A stretch of DNA of 64,000 nucleotides from the NCBI GenBank assembly GCA_946186505.1, contig CAMHNI010000005.1, positions 1 through 64,000 on the forward strand. Reading direction: 5' to 3'. Source of the stretch: an uncultured Prevotellaceae bacterium. GTDB lineage: Bacteria > Bacteroidota > Bacteroidia > Bacteroidales > Bacteroidaceae. The notes beneath the pieces were generated by a model that was given only the letters and a program-made list of their open reading frames with translations, was not told where the DNA came from and did no database searches. Position numbers and translations under genes: made by a program. This document shows, in pieces, positions 45,357 through 54,190 of this stretch; position 1 is the stretch's first letter, and each line of letters starts with the position of its first letter.

Positions 45357-46208
45357 TTATTGTACGATTTTTATGTCAGACTCCTTGCGGATAAGGATCT
45401 GCCATGTGTTGTTGTAGCGGGTGGCAATGCCGGTGATGTTGACCACCTGCGGTTTTTTGTTCACCTCGTCGTATGGCAGCTTGTTGGCTGCAAACTTGGC
45501 ATAGGTGCTGGTGCGGATGACCAGTTTCGATGTCGAATAGCCTGTCAGGCCACGGTTCACGCAGCCGCCCACTATCGAGGCACTGCCGTCGCCTGGGGCA
45601 AAGGTGTTGGTGCCGTTGGCATCGCTGAAGGTGACGTTCTTCAAGGTTACCAGCTTGGCGCAGTTGTCGTCCATGTTCATGTTGACATCGAAATCGATGG
45701 GCTGTTCCTGCTGTAGGCTGCTGTTTGTAAACTTGAAATGCTTCTGGAACACGTCCTTCTGCATACGTCCAATACTCGTCCCGTTATAGGGTGCGCCAAT
45801 CTCAGGCTGCTTACGATAGCCGCCGACATAGAGTCCTTTCAGGTCAAGCACAATCTCCTGCCCCTCGGCTAAGTAGCCGCTCATGCCGCTCTCGTTGACG
45901 GCCACGATGATGGCTCCCGTCTCGTCCTGAACCATGAACTGCTTGTAGATGTTGCCGCGGATGTCGTTGGCCGTCACACGGCCCTTGATCTTGATGTCCT
46001 TCTCAACGAGCGCGTTCTGGTCGGTGCTGGCAAACACATTAGGGTACTCCTGCTTCAGCTGGGCAATGGTGATGATGTTGTTGTCGTCAATGCTGTTGTT
46101 GCCATAGAGTGAAGTACCGTTGGGCGTTATCACGTCCCATTCGGTATCCTGGCAAGCCGCCAGCAACAGACAGGCCGCAACTATGGTAAATAATTTGAAA
46201 GCTTTCAT
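45357..46208 (-). CDS. DUF5689 surface lipoprotein
   Basis: The 283-residue product has a lipobox (CLLLAAC, Cys19) and the DUF5689 pattern: ITIAQLKQEYPN, KDIKIKGRVTANDIRGNIYKQ, FMVQDETGAIIVAV, GQEIVLDLKGLYVGGYR, which is OB-fold-like. The C-terminal half ends VVNITGIATRYNNTWQILIR, a second OB-type strand set. Such proteins sit with TonB-dependent barrels and secreted nucleases in Bacteroidetes (recalled, not searched). An AGGAGG lies 8 bases before the ATG. The barrel gene ends 18 bases upstream. Confidence 0.82.
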   Translation of the reverse strand: MKAFKLFTIVAACLLLAACQDTEWDVITPNGTSLYGNNSIDDNNIITIAQLKQEYPNVFASTDQNALVEKDIKIKGRVTANDIRGNIYKQFMVQDETGAIIVAVNESGMSGYLAEGQEIVLDLKGLYVGGYRKQPEIGAPYNGTSIGRMQKDVFQKHFKFTNSSLQQEQPIDFDVNMNMDDNCAKLVTLKNVTFSDANGTNTFAPGDGSASIVGGCVNRGLTGYSTSKLVIRTSTYAKFAANKLPYDEVNKKPQVVNITGIATRYNNTWQILIRKESDIKIVQ

Positions 46209-46226
46209 ACGTTTGTCCTCCTTTCT

Positions 46227-48767
46227 TTAGAATTGGTAGTTAATCAGCAGCATACCGTTAATGCCGTTGGCATAGAACTTACGCGGACTCTTCTGGAAGC
46301 GGTAGGCGTTGTTGGTGCGTTCCTCTTCCTGCTTGGTGTCAAGTCGGTTCTGCTCCATGCCGCCAGTGCAGATGTTGATATTGTTCAGCAGGTTCGTCAC
46401 CATCAGGTTGAAACCGATGCGGCGGCCGTGCTTCAGGCGGAAGGTCTTACCAATAGAGGCATCGAGCATGAAGCCGCCGTCGCCCTTACACTGTTCGGGG
46501 CTGTCATACGACTTCTGTCCATCGACGATGGTCTTCGGTACTTCGGTCTCGCGGCGCGAGATGGGTGCGAAGTACATGTAGATGTTGTCGTAGTAGTTGC
46601 CGATGAGGTCGATATACCAGAAATTGTAGTGACAACTCAGGTCAATACTGCCAGCGGCAAGCGGTGTGCTGCCTTCACGCATGCCGTCGATGATACACAG
46701 TTCGTCAACGTAGCTGCCGCTGTTGGAGAGTAGCATCCGCATATCGGCATTATTCGTATATTTGGCCTCATTGATGGTTCCTAGGGTCTTGATATTCAGC
46801 CAGTCGGTGGCTTTGATGTTCAGACCCAGCTCCACACCGTAGTACTCTTTCTGGATGTTCGACAGCGACACGTATGCAAACGAGCTTTCGATGTCGCTGT
46901 AGAACAGGCTCTGCTCGGTGACATCCTTCAGTGCGGCGTAATAGCCATTGACGTTCAGGCTCAACAGGGCGTTCTTCCACTGGTAACCAGCTTCGGCCGA
47001 CAGGATTTTCTCCTGCTTCAGATCTTTTACAAAATCGTTGTTGATCTGTGCGGCTGCAAAGGCTGTGCGCGGGGCGGGTGTCTTCCACTCATAGCCGATG
47101 CCGAGAGCGATGGCGTGACCATGGCCAATGTTGATATTGGCTCCTGCCTTGCCACCGCCGTCGAGGAACTTGGCCGTGCCGCTCTTGCCGTAGCTGTTGT
47201 CGGCCGCCATACCGTTGCGCATCTTACCGTCGCGCTGCATGGTGGTGCCGGCCATACGGCCCGACACGAAGACATGGGTGAACCGGAAGTCCTTGGCATA
47301 GCTGGCCCAGAGCTGTGCCTTGTTCACCAGAATGTTATAGTCGTAGCCGAACGTGTCGCCGGCCTTAACCTCTTTGGGTGTGCTGCCCTCGTTCATGTCG
47401 TAGAAGACGTAGGGCGATGTCGAGCCGTAGTCCTTCAAGGCGTAGGTGTTGACGTTATGGAACTTGGCATTGCCCAACAGGTCGTCCATCGTCTGGTAGT
47501 GCATGCCCGTGTTCGATGTCAGCTGGAGTCCAGCGTTCAGCGACGAAGTGGTGGTCAGCTGTTTCTGCAGGTTCGTGGCCAGGTTGAACGTCAGCTGGTC
47601 ATCATGGAACCGTTGTACATAGTACATGGCGTCCTGTCCCTCGGCGGCCATCAGACTGTTAGCATAGTAGAGACGGCCCCAGTTGATCTGGCGGTTGTCC
47701 TCCGAGGCGCTCAGGTAGTCGTAGGCGGCCTGCCAGTTCTCAAAGGCGGCATCGTCTCGGAACAGCGTAGCCTCGGGATTCCATACGTTGAAGTTGAAGC
47801 TCGGCATCAGCGAATAATAGTCCGGCTCAGGGTTTGTACCGCCGTTATACGCCAGTCGGCTATTGCTATACATGGTGTACTTGCCTAACAACGAGGTCAC
47901 TAACTTCGTCTGGTCGTCAATCTTCCAGTCCCAAGTCAACAGGGCGGCGGGAGAGAAATCCTTCACGATGCGGGCATTGCGCTTCTTGCCGTCCTGCCAG
48001 CCCCAATTGGGGTTGTAGTTGTGCGTACCGGCAATCCAGTACATCTCGTCAGTAGCACCGCGCTGAGCACCACGCTGTGTCGGGTTACCCCAAGTAACCA
48101 ACGAAACGGAGTGCTGGTCGTTGATAAGCTTCTCGGCACCGAGAAAGTAGCTCAGTGAGTTGTACGACGTACCCTCGATAGTTCCGATGCCGTTGCCCCA
48201 GCGGTAGGTCAGACTTCCTGTCAGTGCCCAGCCATCTTCCCTGACACCCGAGTTGTAGGTGTACATAGCACGCATGTTGTAGCTGCGGTTGGCCAGTGCG
48301 AGCGAGGCCCGCTGGCCCGTGGCAAAGCTCGACGGGCGGAAGTTGTAGTTGCCGGAGCCTCCCAAGGCACTCATCGAATAGTTGTTGTCCTCGAACGGCA
48401 GCGAGGACTCGCGGCCTCGTGTCTGGTTATTCAGTCCGCCCACAAAGGAGTAGCCGAATTGTCCACGCTCCACATCGTTCACGGGGTTGCCGTTGATGTA
48501 CATCTCGTTGTACTTCGCATTGTAAGCGCGATACCTGAAACGTGCCGGACTGAAGCGGTAGCCCACTTCATTGGCATACACGTTCCGGTTGGATGAGATG
48601 ACGGTGATGTTCTGAGTCGCCGTTTCATCATCTTCCAACTGCGCCTCAGTGAAGGTGAACGCCGTCTCGTCCTGCAGCTCAGTGGCAACGGTGTCAACAG
48701 GCTCCTGTGCCAAGGCTGTAACCGAACAGCATAATACCATCACTGTTAGTGTCAGCGTTTTTCTCAT
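46227..48767 (-). CDS. TonB-dependent receptor-type outer-membrane barrel
   Basis: The 846-residue protein has a signal peptide (ends TALAQ, residue 21), a short N-terminal plug-like region (TQNITVISSNRNVYANEVGYRFS; YINGNPVNDVERGQFGYSF) and then long amphipathic strands with aromatic girdles up to the C-terminal Phe (INYQF), the usual barrel end. No SusC-type carboxypeptidase-D domain or TonB box was clear and no SusD follows. It probably imports a ligand caught by the two lipoproteins downstream. It is divergent from the secreted nuclease-like gene. Confidence 0.8.
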   Translation of the reverse strand: MRKTLTLTVMVLCCSVTALAQEPVDTVATELQDETAFTFTEAQLEDDETATQNITVISSNRNVYANEVGYRFSPARFRYRAYNAKYNEMYINGNPVNDVERGQFGYSFVGGLNNQTRGRESSLPFEDNNYSMSALGGSGNYNFRPSSFATGQRASLALANRSYNMRAMYTYNSGVREDGWALTGSLTYRWGNGIGTIEGTSYNSLSYFLGAEKLINDQHSVSLVTWGNPTQRGAQRGATDEMYWIAGTHNYNPNWGWQDGKKRNARIVKDFSPAALLTWDWKIDDQTKLVTSLLGKYTMYSNSRLAYNGGTNPEPDYYSLMPSFNFNVWNPEATLFRDDAAFENWQAAYDYLSASEDNRQINWGRLYYANSLMAAEGQDAMYYVQRFHDDQLTFNLATNLQKQLTTTSSLNAGLQLTSNTGMHYQTMDDLLGNAKFHNVNTYALKDYGSTSPYVFYDMNEGSTPKEVKAGDTFGYDYNILVNKAQLWASYAKDFRFTHVFVSGRMAGTTMQRDGKMRNGMAADNSYGKSGTAKFLDGGGKAGANINIGHGHAIALGIGYEWKTPAPRTAFAAAQINNDFVKDLKQEKILSAEAGYQWKNALLSLNVNGYYAALKDVTEQSLFYSDIESSFAYVSLSNIQKEYYGVELGLNIKATDWLNIKTLGTINEAKYTNNADMRMLLSNSGSYVDELCIIDGMREGSTPLAAGSIDLSCHYNFWYIDLIGNYYDNIYMYFAPISRRETEVPKTIVDGQKSYDSPEQCKGDGGFMLDASIGKTFRLKHGRRIGFNLMVTNLLNNINICTGGMEQNRLDTKQEEERTNNAYRFQKSPRKFYANGINGMLLINYQF

Positions 48768-48805
48768 AGATAGTTGTTTTATCGGTTAATAATCATTATA
48801 TGGGG

Positions 48806-48836
48806 CAAAGATACGGAAAAAGTGCGAGACGGCAAA
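48806..48836 (-). promoter_or_regulatory. Promoter of the barrel-lipoprotein operon
   Basis: Minus strand: TTTG (48836-48833), 19-base spacer, TATCTTTG (48813-48806); the leader to ATG 48767 is about 30 bases. Confidence 0.7.
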
Positions 48837-48877
48837 AAGTTTTTGTAAAAAAGTATCAGCAATTCCAAAAAAAACAC

Positions 48878-48885
48878 TATCTTTG
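48878..48885 (+). promoter_or_regulatory. -7 box of the nuclease-like gene
   Basis: TATCTTTG 23 bases before ATG 48908. It faces away from the barrel-operon promoter, about 65 bases apart, so both may be controlled from one shared region. Confidence 0.6.
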
Positions 48886-48907
48886 CACAAATTATTACTG
48901 ACCGCTT

Positions 48908-49957
48908 ATGAAAAAACACTTGGCTTTAATGGTGTTCGCCCTCTTGTTGGGCACGAACGCAGCCCATGCCCAGAAGAGGTATTCGGTGTATGGCATCGGG
49001 TTCTACAACCTGGAGAACCTGTTTGATACCTGCCACGATGCAGGCAAGAACGACTACGAGTATTTGCCCGACGGGACGAACAAGTGGACGGGGCTGAAAT
49101 ATTCGCACAAGCTGAAGAACATGTCCAAAGTACTCTCAGAAATGGGCACCGACTGGTTGCCTAACGTGGGATGCGCCGCCATCGGTGTCTCCGAGGTGGA
49201 AAATGCAAAATGTCTGACCGACCTTTGTAACCAAGCACCGCTGAAGGCCCGCAACTTCAAGTTCGTCCATATCGAGGGACCCGACCAGCGAGGCGTTGAC
49301 TGTGCGCTGGTGTATAATCCGTCGCTCTTCAGAGTTCGCAGCCAGGAACTCGTACCTTATATATATAAGCTGTCCAAGGACGCTGGACGGGCAACCCGTG
49401 GCTTCCTCGTGGTGAATGGTGTGCTGGGTGGTGAGAATCTGACCATCATCGTCTGTCACCTGCCGTCACGTGGAGCTGAATCGTTCTATCGTGAGGAAGG
49501 AGGCCGACAGGTCAGAGAACTGAAGGAACGCCTGCAAAAGCAAGATCCCAATTTGAAGATTATCATCATGGGCGACATGAACGACGACCCTCAGGACAAA
49601 TCGATGGCAGTATCTCTCGGAGCCAAGCGCAAGATAAAGGACGTGCCGAAGAACGGGCTGTACAACCCGTGGTGGGACGTACTGGCATCAGGAACGGGTA
49701 CGCTGCAGTATGACGGCAAGTGGAACCTGTTCGACCAGATTATCCTGAGTCAGAACCTGCTCCACCAGGAAGGGGCCAGCGACTACGGCACTCTAAAACT
49801 TAGGAAGCACGAGATATTCCGCCGCGACTACCTCTTCCAGAAAGAGGGCAAGTACAAGGGCAACACCCTGCGCACCCATGCCGGCGGTGCCTGGCTCGAC
49901 GGGTACAGTGACCACCTACCCACCGTTGTCTATCTGATGAAGGAACAGAAGAAATAA
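48908..49957 (+). CDS. Secreted endonuclease/exonuclease/phosphatase-family hydrolase
   Basis: The 349-residue protein has a signal peptide (ends NAAHAQ) and the DNase-I/EEP fold motifs in order: FYNLENLFD (metal Asn), IGVSEVEN (metal Glu), GVDCALVYN, VCHLPSR (His), IIMGDMNDDP (Asp/Asn) and GYSDHLPTVV (catalytic His near the end). Members cut DNA, RNA or phosphoesters. As a secreted copy beside a TonB barrel and two OB-fold-like lipoproteins, extracellular nuclease activity is the simplest reading. A phosphoesterase acting on other substrates is not excluded. The next gene follows after 18 bases. Confidence 0.88.
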   Translation: MKKHLALMVFALLLGTNAAHAQKRYSVYGIGFYNLENLFDTCHDAGKNDYEYLPDGTNKWTGLKYSHKLKNMSKVLSEMGTDWLPNVGCAAIGVSEVENAKCLTDLCNQAPLKARNFKFVHIEGPDQRGVDCALVYNPSLFRVRSQELVPYIYKLSKDAGRATRGFLVVNGVLGGENLTIIVCHLPSRGAESFYREEGGRQVRELKERLQKQDPNLKIIIMGDMNDDPQDKSMAVSLGAKRKIKDVPKNGLYNPWWDVLASGTGTLQYDGKWNLFDQIILSQNLLHQEGASDYGTLKLRKHEIFRRDYLFQKEGKYKGNTLRTHAGGAWLDGYSDHLPTVVYLMKEQKK

Positions 49958-49975
49958 TCAAAAACAAATAACAAG

Positions 49976-52900
49976 ATGAGAAAACTGATTCTAACTGCTG
50001 TACTACTACTCACCGTCCTGGCTTTCAGCACGGCGGCCAACAAGAGGGTTACGGTGGCGCAGGTGACCGATGCCGTCACCTTGACCGACGATGTGGACTA
50101 CATCATCACTTCGGCGACCCCCTTCGGCGTAGGGGGCTCTATCGACATCGTCAACACCGAGCACGCCACCGTCATTCTGAACGCCTTGAAACCATCGGCA
50201 GCCATCAAACTGCTGGCAAACTACGTCACCATTGACGGGAAAAAGGCCGTGAATAATACGAACTGTCAGGTCAAGCTGTATAATCTGGGAGCCATCATCC
50301 TGCCCTACGGCAACAGCGTCAAACCGCTGACGGTCTATTCCGAGCAGGACTTTGGCGGCACTTCCGTCAACAGTTTCGGTCTGGACAACACCGGCGGATA
50401 CATGAACACACTGACAAGTGCGCAACTGAACAACAGCATCCGCTCGTTCAAGCTGAAGCGCGGCTACATGGTGACCTTCTCAACACTGCCAGGCGGACGC
50501 GGCTATAGCCGCTGCTTCATTGCCGCCGATCAGGATTTGGAAGTCGCCTCGCTGCCAACCGTGCTTGACCAGAAGATTTCATCCTATCGCGTCTTCAAAT
50601 GGTATGATGCAGGAAAGAAGCAGTTGGCAAATTCGGCTGGAGACAAGAACGCACTGGATGCGCTCAATGTGCAGAGCACTTACGACTGGGCTCAGGGCAA
50701 CAGCAATCTGCTGCCCGACTATGAGTGGGTGCCCAACCACATCTATGAGGACTGGCCATCGTCGGCCGCCATCGGCGGCACCTCGCAGTCACCACACACC
50801 AAGAATAACAACGAGCCGCGCAACTCAGCCGACGACCATCCGCAGGACCTGGCGACCATCTTGGGCAACTGGGAGAATATGATGCGCACCGGCCTGCGTC
50901 TCTGCTCACCGGCCTCGTGGGACGGCAGTGACTACTGGAACGCCACCGGTTTCCTGGCCGAATTCCTCGACTCCATCGATGCTCGCGGATGGCGCTGCGA
51001 CATCATTGACCTGCACTGCTACTGGCCCGAAAACAACTTCAGCAACATCAAGAACTGGGTCGATAAGTACAAGCGTCCCGTCTGGATATCGGAGTGGTGC
51101 TGGGGAGCTTCGTGGAGCAGCAACGGCGCCTTTGCCAGCGGAGTCACCGAAGCACAGGTAAAGTCGGCTCTGCAGCGTATCTGCGGCAACCTGAACAACT
51201 GGAACTACGTGGAGCGCTACTACTACTGGAACGGCGAGCGCGACCCGTCGAAACTCTATAAGGACGGCAAACTGACACCCGCCGGCGAATACTATGCCTC
51301 GATGAACTCGGGCGTGGGCTATAATGGCAAGTACGATTTCGTGCCCACCTCGCCGAGACAGTATGCACCTTCCGCTTTCTCCGTCAGCAGAGCCGACGGT
51401 ACTGCCACCATCAAATGGTACGATGCCAACGGCGAGTACAACCAGTTGATGCAGCTGGAGCGGAAGTTGCCCGGCGGACAGTGGGAAGCATTGGGCGACA
51501 TCGCACAGAAGGAAGCCGCCGCAAACTACACCTACAAAGACGAGAACGCCCCCAAGGGAGCCATCTATCGGCTGCACCTCATCGACCTGAACGGCAACAG
51601 CTACTATACAAACAACGACATGGATGCCGGCGATGCCATAACCGTAGATGGTGAGACGCGCTACGCTGGCGGCAACCTGCTAACGAACGGCGACTTTGAC
51701 CTGGGCATGTACGACTGGACATCAGGAAGCGGCAGCGCCCTTGCAGCACCCTACTTCCAGGCTGTCTCCGCTGGCAGCATCGACGGCGGCAGCTACCTGC
51801 AGGCCTACGGCTCGTCGGCCATCAACAACGCCGCCTCGGTCAAGAAGTACGTAGCCATCCAACCCAACACCGACTACGTGTTCCGCTGCGCCTCGTGCAA
51901 CGGCGGCAGTTACCAACAGGTAAACCTCTGCACGTCAACAAGCTCCAACGGACAGAAAGCTGTCGGCATGAAGAACTCCGCCAACTGGCAGATGCAGTCC
52001 GCCACCTTCAACAGCGGCAACAATAGCTACGCCTTAGTGACGTTCTACACGCTGCAGAGCAAAGCCCAGTTTGACAAGGTTGAGATACGCCAGTTGTTCA
52101 AGACGCGCGAGGAAGCCGTTGCCGACGGTGTAGAGAAGATGAAAGCCAGGGCACAGGCGGTCATAGGCTATAACGCCACCCAGGAACTGGCAGCACTGAA
52201 CAGCGAACTGGAAAGCCGCATGGCCGCCATCAGCGGTACTGGTGACGATGCACTACGTGATGCCGAGACCGCCATCAACGAACTGTTGCAGGCAATTGCC
52301 GACCACAAGGCCATCGACTCGATGACCACCGTGACAAGTGCCCTCGCAAAGACCGGTGCCACGCTGCCCGACGAACTCAACAGACTATGGGCTGTGGCTC
52401 CGGACAACTACACGGCACAGTTGTTCACTGAACGCCGCAAGGATATGCAACAGGCACTTGACGAATTCCTGACCTATACTGATGCAGAAAAACAACCTCA
52501 GTCGCCCAGTTTTGCCAACAACAAATCAACGGGATGGGAGGTGAAGACCGGCACCCACAAGGGCGGCGACCAGACCTCGTACACCAAGCTGGGCAAAACC
52601 TGCTGGAACGCCTGGTGGTCGGGCCTCAGTGCCTCTGAGGGTGAGAAGAAGTCGATGGAGATACGCCAGACCGTTGACAATCTGCCCGAAGGCCTCTATG
52701 CCCTGGAGTGCAAGGCTACTACAGAGCACTACTGTCTGAGCGATCAGCACGGTTTCATCACAACTGACGGCGAGACCATGAGCACCCCGTTGTTAGAAGC
52801 CGACCATCTGGACCTGCCCACCATTGGCAATGTCTGGCAGACGCTCACCACCCCGCCCGTCTATGTCAGTAGCGGAGGCAGCGTCACCATTGGTTTCGCA

Positions 52901-53608
52901 GGCACAAAACAGGGTGCCACCGACAACTTGTGGCACCGCTACGGCAGTTACGCCGACTCCGATAAGCGCGAAGGCTGGTGGTGTGCCACCGACTTCCGCC
53001 TGCTCTACCACCCCATGCGGAAAATTTCCACAGGACAAGAACAGTGGGGGACAATATGCTTGCCCTACGCCTTCACCATACCACAAGGCATCAAGTTCTA
53101 CCAGATTGCCGGTATTCTGAAAGACCACTCCAAGATATGTATCGAGGAAGTGAGTGAGATCCCGGCAGGCAAACCCGTGATTTTCCAGGCTGAGACTGGA
53201 GGACAGACGGTGACACTATACGAATACGGTCAGAAGGCGACGGCAGCATCTTCCTACAAAGACGAAAATAACCTTAACGGGTTCTTCGAGACGGTGGCAC
53301 GCGCCCCTTCAAACAGTTACATACTGGTTCGCGATACGTGGTACAAGGTAGGCAGCGATCGACCAACCATAACATCTTATTCTGCCATTATCCGCTCACT
53401 CAACGGTATGACCGAACTTGACAGTTGGAGCGGCCTGACGATGCCTATCGTCGATGAAGACTACCAGACAGGCATCAACTCCGCCGGTGTTGACGGCAGA
53501 GGGGAAACGGGCACCTCCTACACCCTCGGCGGACGGCAAGCCAGCAGCCAGCGCGGCATCGTCATCGAGGTCAATGGCCGGGAGACAAAGAAGGTGTTCA
53601 GGAAATAG
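49976..53608 (+). CDS. Large secreted glycoside hydrolase (Glyco_hydro_cc-like)
   Basis: The 1210-residue product has a signal peptide (ends AFSTAA). Residues about 255-440 form a barrel like the glycosyl-hydrolase catalytic core: GNWENMMRTGLRLCSPA, DIIDLHCYWPEN and RPVWISEWCWGASW, where the Glu in SEW is the probable nucleophile. GH128 has this type; the exact family is uncertain. A carbohydrate-binding-like sandwich (NLLTNGDFDLGMYDW, about 560-690), a helical linker and a further module follow, ending in the SYTLGGRQ...RGIVIEVNG tail. Without a signature match to a characterised enzyme, substrate is unknown. It may share a transcript with the upstream nuclease-like gene. Confidence 0.65.
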   Translation: MRKLILTAVLLLTVLAFSTAANKRVTVAQVTDAVTLTDDVDYIITSATPFGVGGSIDIVNTEHATVILNALKPSAAIKLLANYVTIDGKKAVNNTNCQVKLYNLGAIILPYGNSVKPLTVYSEQDFGGTSVNSFGLDNTGGYMNTLTSAQLNNSIRSFKLKRGYMVTFSTLPGGRGYSRCFIAADQDLEVASLPTVLDQKISSYRVFKWYDAGKKQLANSAGDKNALDALNVQSTYDWAQGNSNLLPDYEWVPNHIYEDWPSSAAIGGTSQSPHTKNNNEPRNSADDHPQDLATILGNWENMMRTGLRLCSPASWDGSDYWNATGFLAEFLDSIDARGWRCDIIDLHCYWPENNFSNIKNWVDKYKRPVWISEWCWGASWSSNGAFASGVTEAQVKSALQRICGNLNNWNYVERYYYWNGERDPSKLYKDGKLTPAGEYYASMNSGVGYNGKYDFVPTSPRQYAPSAFSVSRADGTATIKWYDANGEYNQLMQLERKLPGGQWEALGDIAQKEAAANYTYKDENAPKGAIYRLHLIDLNGNSYYTNNDMDAGDAITVDGETRYAGGNLLTNGDFDLGMYDWTSGSGSALAAPYFQAVSAGSIDGGSYLQAYGSSAINNAASVKKYVAIQPNTDYVFRCASCNGGSYQQVNLCTSTSSNGQKAVGMKNSANWQMQSATFNSGNNSYALVTFYTLQSKAQFDKVEIRQLFKTREEAVADGVEKMKARAQAVIGYNATQELAALNSELESRMAAISGTGDDALRDAETAINELLQAIADHKAIDSMTTVTSALAKTGATLPDELNRLWAVAPDNYTAQLFTERRKDMQQALDEFLTYTDAEKQPQSPSFANNKSTGWEVKTGTHKGGDQTSYTKLGKTCWNAWWSGLSASEGEKKSMEIRQTVDNLPEGLYALECKATTEHYCLSDQHGFITTDGETMSTPLLEADHLDLPTIGNVWQTLTTPPVYVSSGGSVTIGFAGTKQGATDNLWHRYGSYADSDKREGWWCATDFRLLYHPMRKISTGQEQWGTICLPYAFTIPQGIKFYQIAGILKDHSKICIEEVSEIPAGKPVIFQAETGGQTVTLYEYGQKATAASSYKDENNLNGFFETVARAPSNSYILVRDTWYKVGSDRPTITSYSAIIRSLNGMTELDSWSGLTMPIVDEDYQTGINSAGVDGRGETGTSYTLGGRQASSQRGIVIEVNGRETKKVFRK

Positions 53609-53641
53609 ACTCTATGAGATGTTTTCATATACTTATGAAAC

Positions 53642-53670
53642 AAAAGCGGCATACGAATGCCGCTTTTTTT
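53642..53670 (+). terminator. Intrinsic terminator after the large glycoside hydrolase
   Basis: AAAAGCGGCAT / ATGCCGCTTTT, an 11-bp stem with an ACGA loop, followed by a T-run to 53670. Confidence 0.85.
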
Positions 53671-53672
53671 AT

Positions 53673-53680
53673 TACCTTTG
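53673..53680 (+). promoter_or_regulatory. -7 box of the GH30 relic-GH43 unit
   Basis: TACCTTTG directly follows the terminator T-run and lies 20 bases before ATG 53700. The collapsed gene thus still has its promoter, which now serves GH43. Confidence 0.6.
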
Positions 53681-53699
53681 CAGGCAAAAACCATAAGAC

Positions 53700-54190
53700 A
53701 TGGAAAGAAACCTTATCTTAACCATAATACTACTACTCACTGCAACCGCTTTCGCACAGCGTGTTAGTGTAAGGTTTGACGCACAGACCAAGTATCAGAA
53801 AATCACCGGCTTCGGCGGTTTCGCCTGCTCGCCGCAGTTCACGTACAACCGTATGACGACCGCCGAAATCAAGAAGGTTTGGGGCGAGTCAAGCACCGTG
53901 GGCTGCAATATTATGCGCCTGAATATCCCCATCGGCAAGAACGCCTGGAGCCAGTCCTTAGCCACCGCCAAACTGGCGAAGCAGATGGGACTCATCGTCT
54001 TTGCCTCGCCGTGGGGACAGCCCGCCGAGTGGAAGACCAACGGCACCAGCAATGCCCAAAACGATAAAACCAAAACGAAAACTACGTTTACAATCTGACA
54101 GGAAGGCGCATTTCCAAGCAGACTGCTGGCAAGGGACTGGTCATTACCCGTAGCAAAGAAGGAAAACAACTAAAACTATTTATAAGATGA
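53700..54190 (+). pseudogene. Collapsed GH30 xylanase gene
   Basis: The first about 120 codons encode a signal peptide (ATAFAQ) and the GH30 N-terminus (YQKITGFGGFACSPQ, CNIMRLNIPIG, FASPWGQPAEWKTNG). After NGTSNA the sequence enters an AACGA/AAACC tract (54056-54084) and the frame stops at 54098. In the -1 frame the tract runs straight into YVYNLTGRRISKQTAGKGLV, the usual C-terminal tail, ending at a TGA (54188-54190) that overlaps the GH43 ATG. So the middle and C-terminal catalytic part, both Glu included, are gone and the ends are joined out of frame at the repeat. It is surely non-catalytic. The 132-codon ORF may still be made. Confidence 0.85.

Noticed and set aside
40653..48767. A classical SusC/SusD polysaccharide-utilisation locus
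   Set aside because: The only barrel gene lacks a clear SusC N-terminal domain and no SusD-like lipoprotein is present; the neighbouring lipoproteins are OB-fold-like.
53700..54098. A genuine small secreted protein of 132 residues
   Set aside because: It matches only the beginning of GH30 enzymes, and the expected C-terminal tail lies just downstream in another frame, which points to a deletion.
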